Below, piece after piece: positions 63,884 through 64,000 of a DNA stretch of 64,000 nt. The notes beneath the pieces are model-generated. The model made no database searches. It was not told where the DNA came from and saw only the letters and a list, made by a program, of their open reading frames with translations. The translations under genes and the position numbers were made by a program. Source of the stretch: an uncultured Paracoccaceae bacterium (GTDB lineage Bacteria; Pseudomonadota; Alphaproteobacteria; Rhodobacterales; Rhodobacteraceae); the NCBI GenBank assembly GCA_947489325.1, contig CANLDA010000003.1, positions 172,663-236,662 of the forward strand, written 5' to 3'. How positions within the stretch are numbered: position 1 is the stretch's first letter; each line of letters starts with the position of its first letter.

Positions 63884-64000
63884 AGTGATAAGGGTGTCAT
63901 CTCTCGCACTGGTACGCTCACTTTAGGGTCAGGACCCATTAATCAGCTTGATGTGGAATTGCTGTCATGATTCACGGTTCTCAATGATCTGGGGGAATGA
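63884..64000. other. Window end: short inverted repeat, no gene recognised
   Basis: These 117 bases after regA carry a GGGTC-AG-GACCC inverted repeat at 63926-63937. It resembles the ends of IS5-type elements known from Rhodobacterales, but no transposase frame can be confirmed before the edge. No SAH-riboswitch or ahcY start could be recognised. Confidence 0.3.

Noticed and set aside
63884..64000. SAH riboswitch or ahcY leader after regA
   Set aside because: No consensus pairing or conserved riboswitch core was recognised and no ahcY start lies in the window.

Overview
The window most likely comes from a marine Rhodobacterales (Roseobacter-group) alphaproteobacterium. This is inferred from the flaF/flbT pair beside flagellin, an alphaproteobacterial flagellar gene order with a CtrA-like box, a RegB-Sco-RegA redox module, AddAB instead of RecBCD, an Lrp-type PutR divergent from putA, and a DUF1127 protein. 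No tRNA, rRNA or CRISPR array was seen.

Region 1 (1-31.2 kb) is a large flagellar cluster. It opens with the end of a flagellin gene, flaF, flbT and a DUF1217 gene. A convergent fliI follows, then flgB-flgC-fliE-fliQ-flgF-flgG-flgA-flgH and a FliL-like gene. A long leftward operon then encodes fliL, a small membrane protein, a MotE-like chaperone, motA, a 784-residue envelope protein, a lytic transglycosylase, flhA, fliR, flhB and a small coiled-coil protein. fliF-fliH-fliN-fliP diverges from it. After an interruption by the proline catabolism pair putA/putR, the cluster resumes leftward as motB-flgE-flgK-flgL-flgI. fliG, fliM, fliK and flgD are not in the window.

Region 2 (31.2-36.7 kb) holds an MFS transporter, a DUF900 lipoprotein hydrolase, hslU and hslV separated by an opposite-strand exported DM13 protein, and a DUF1127 gene.

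Region 3 (36.7-50.2 kb) is the most interesting part: an uncharacterised, apparently GC-richer catabolic island. It has two tandem Lin0512-family genes, a MetR-like LysR regulator, a class III aminotransferase, a dimethylglycine-dehydrogenase/GcvT-like flavoprotein, a non-pyrrolysine MttB-like methyltransferase, a 3-hydroxyisobutyrate-dehydrogenase-like enzyme, an aldehyde dehydrogenase, a SelA-like PLP enzyme, a D-glutamate-cyclase-like protein and a class V aminotransferase-like protein. Both divergent promoters carry a TGAA-N5-TTCA-like palindrome, so the LysR protein may control both sides. My inference is breakdown of an N-methylated and/or D-configured amino compound; the substrate cannot be read from the sequence.

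Region 4 (50.2-64 kb) is a housekeeping block: trxA, addA, addB, MurU-like and AmgK-like cell-wall recycling genes, tsaE, a membrane PAS protein without a kinase domain, regB, a divergent sco (senC) and regA. The last 117 bases have no recognised gene but contain a short inverted repeat that might mark the edge of an insertion element.
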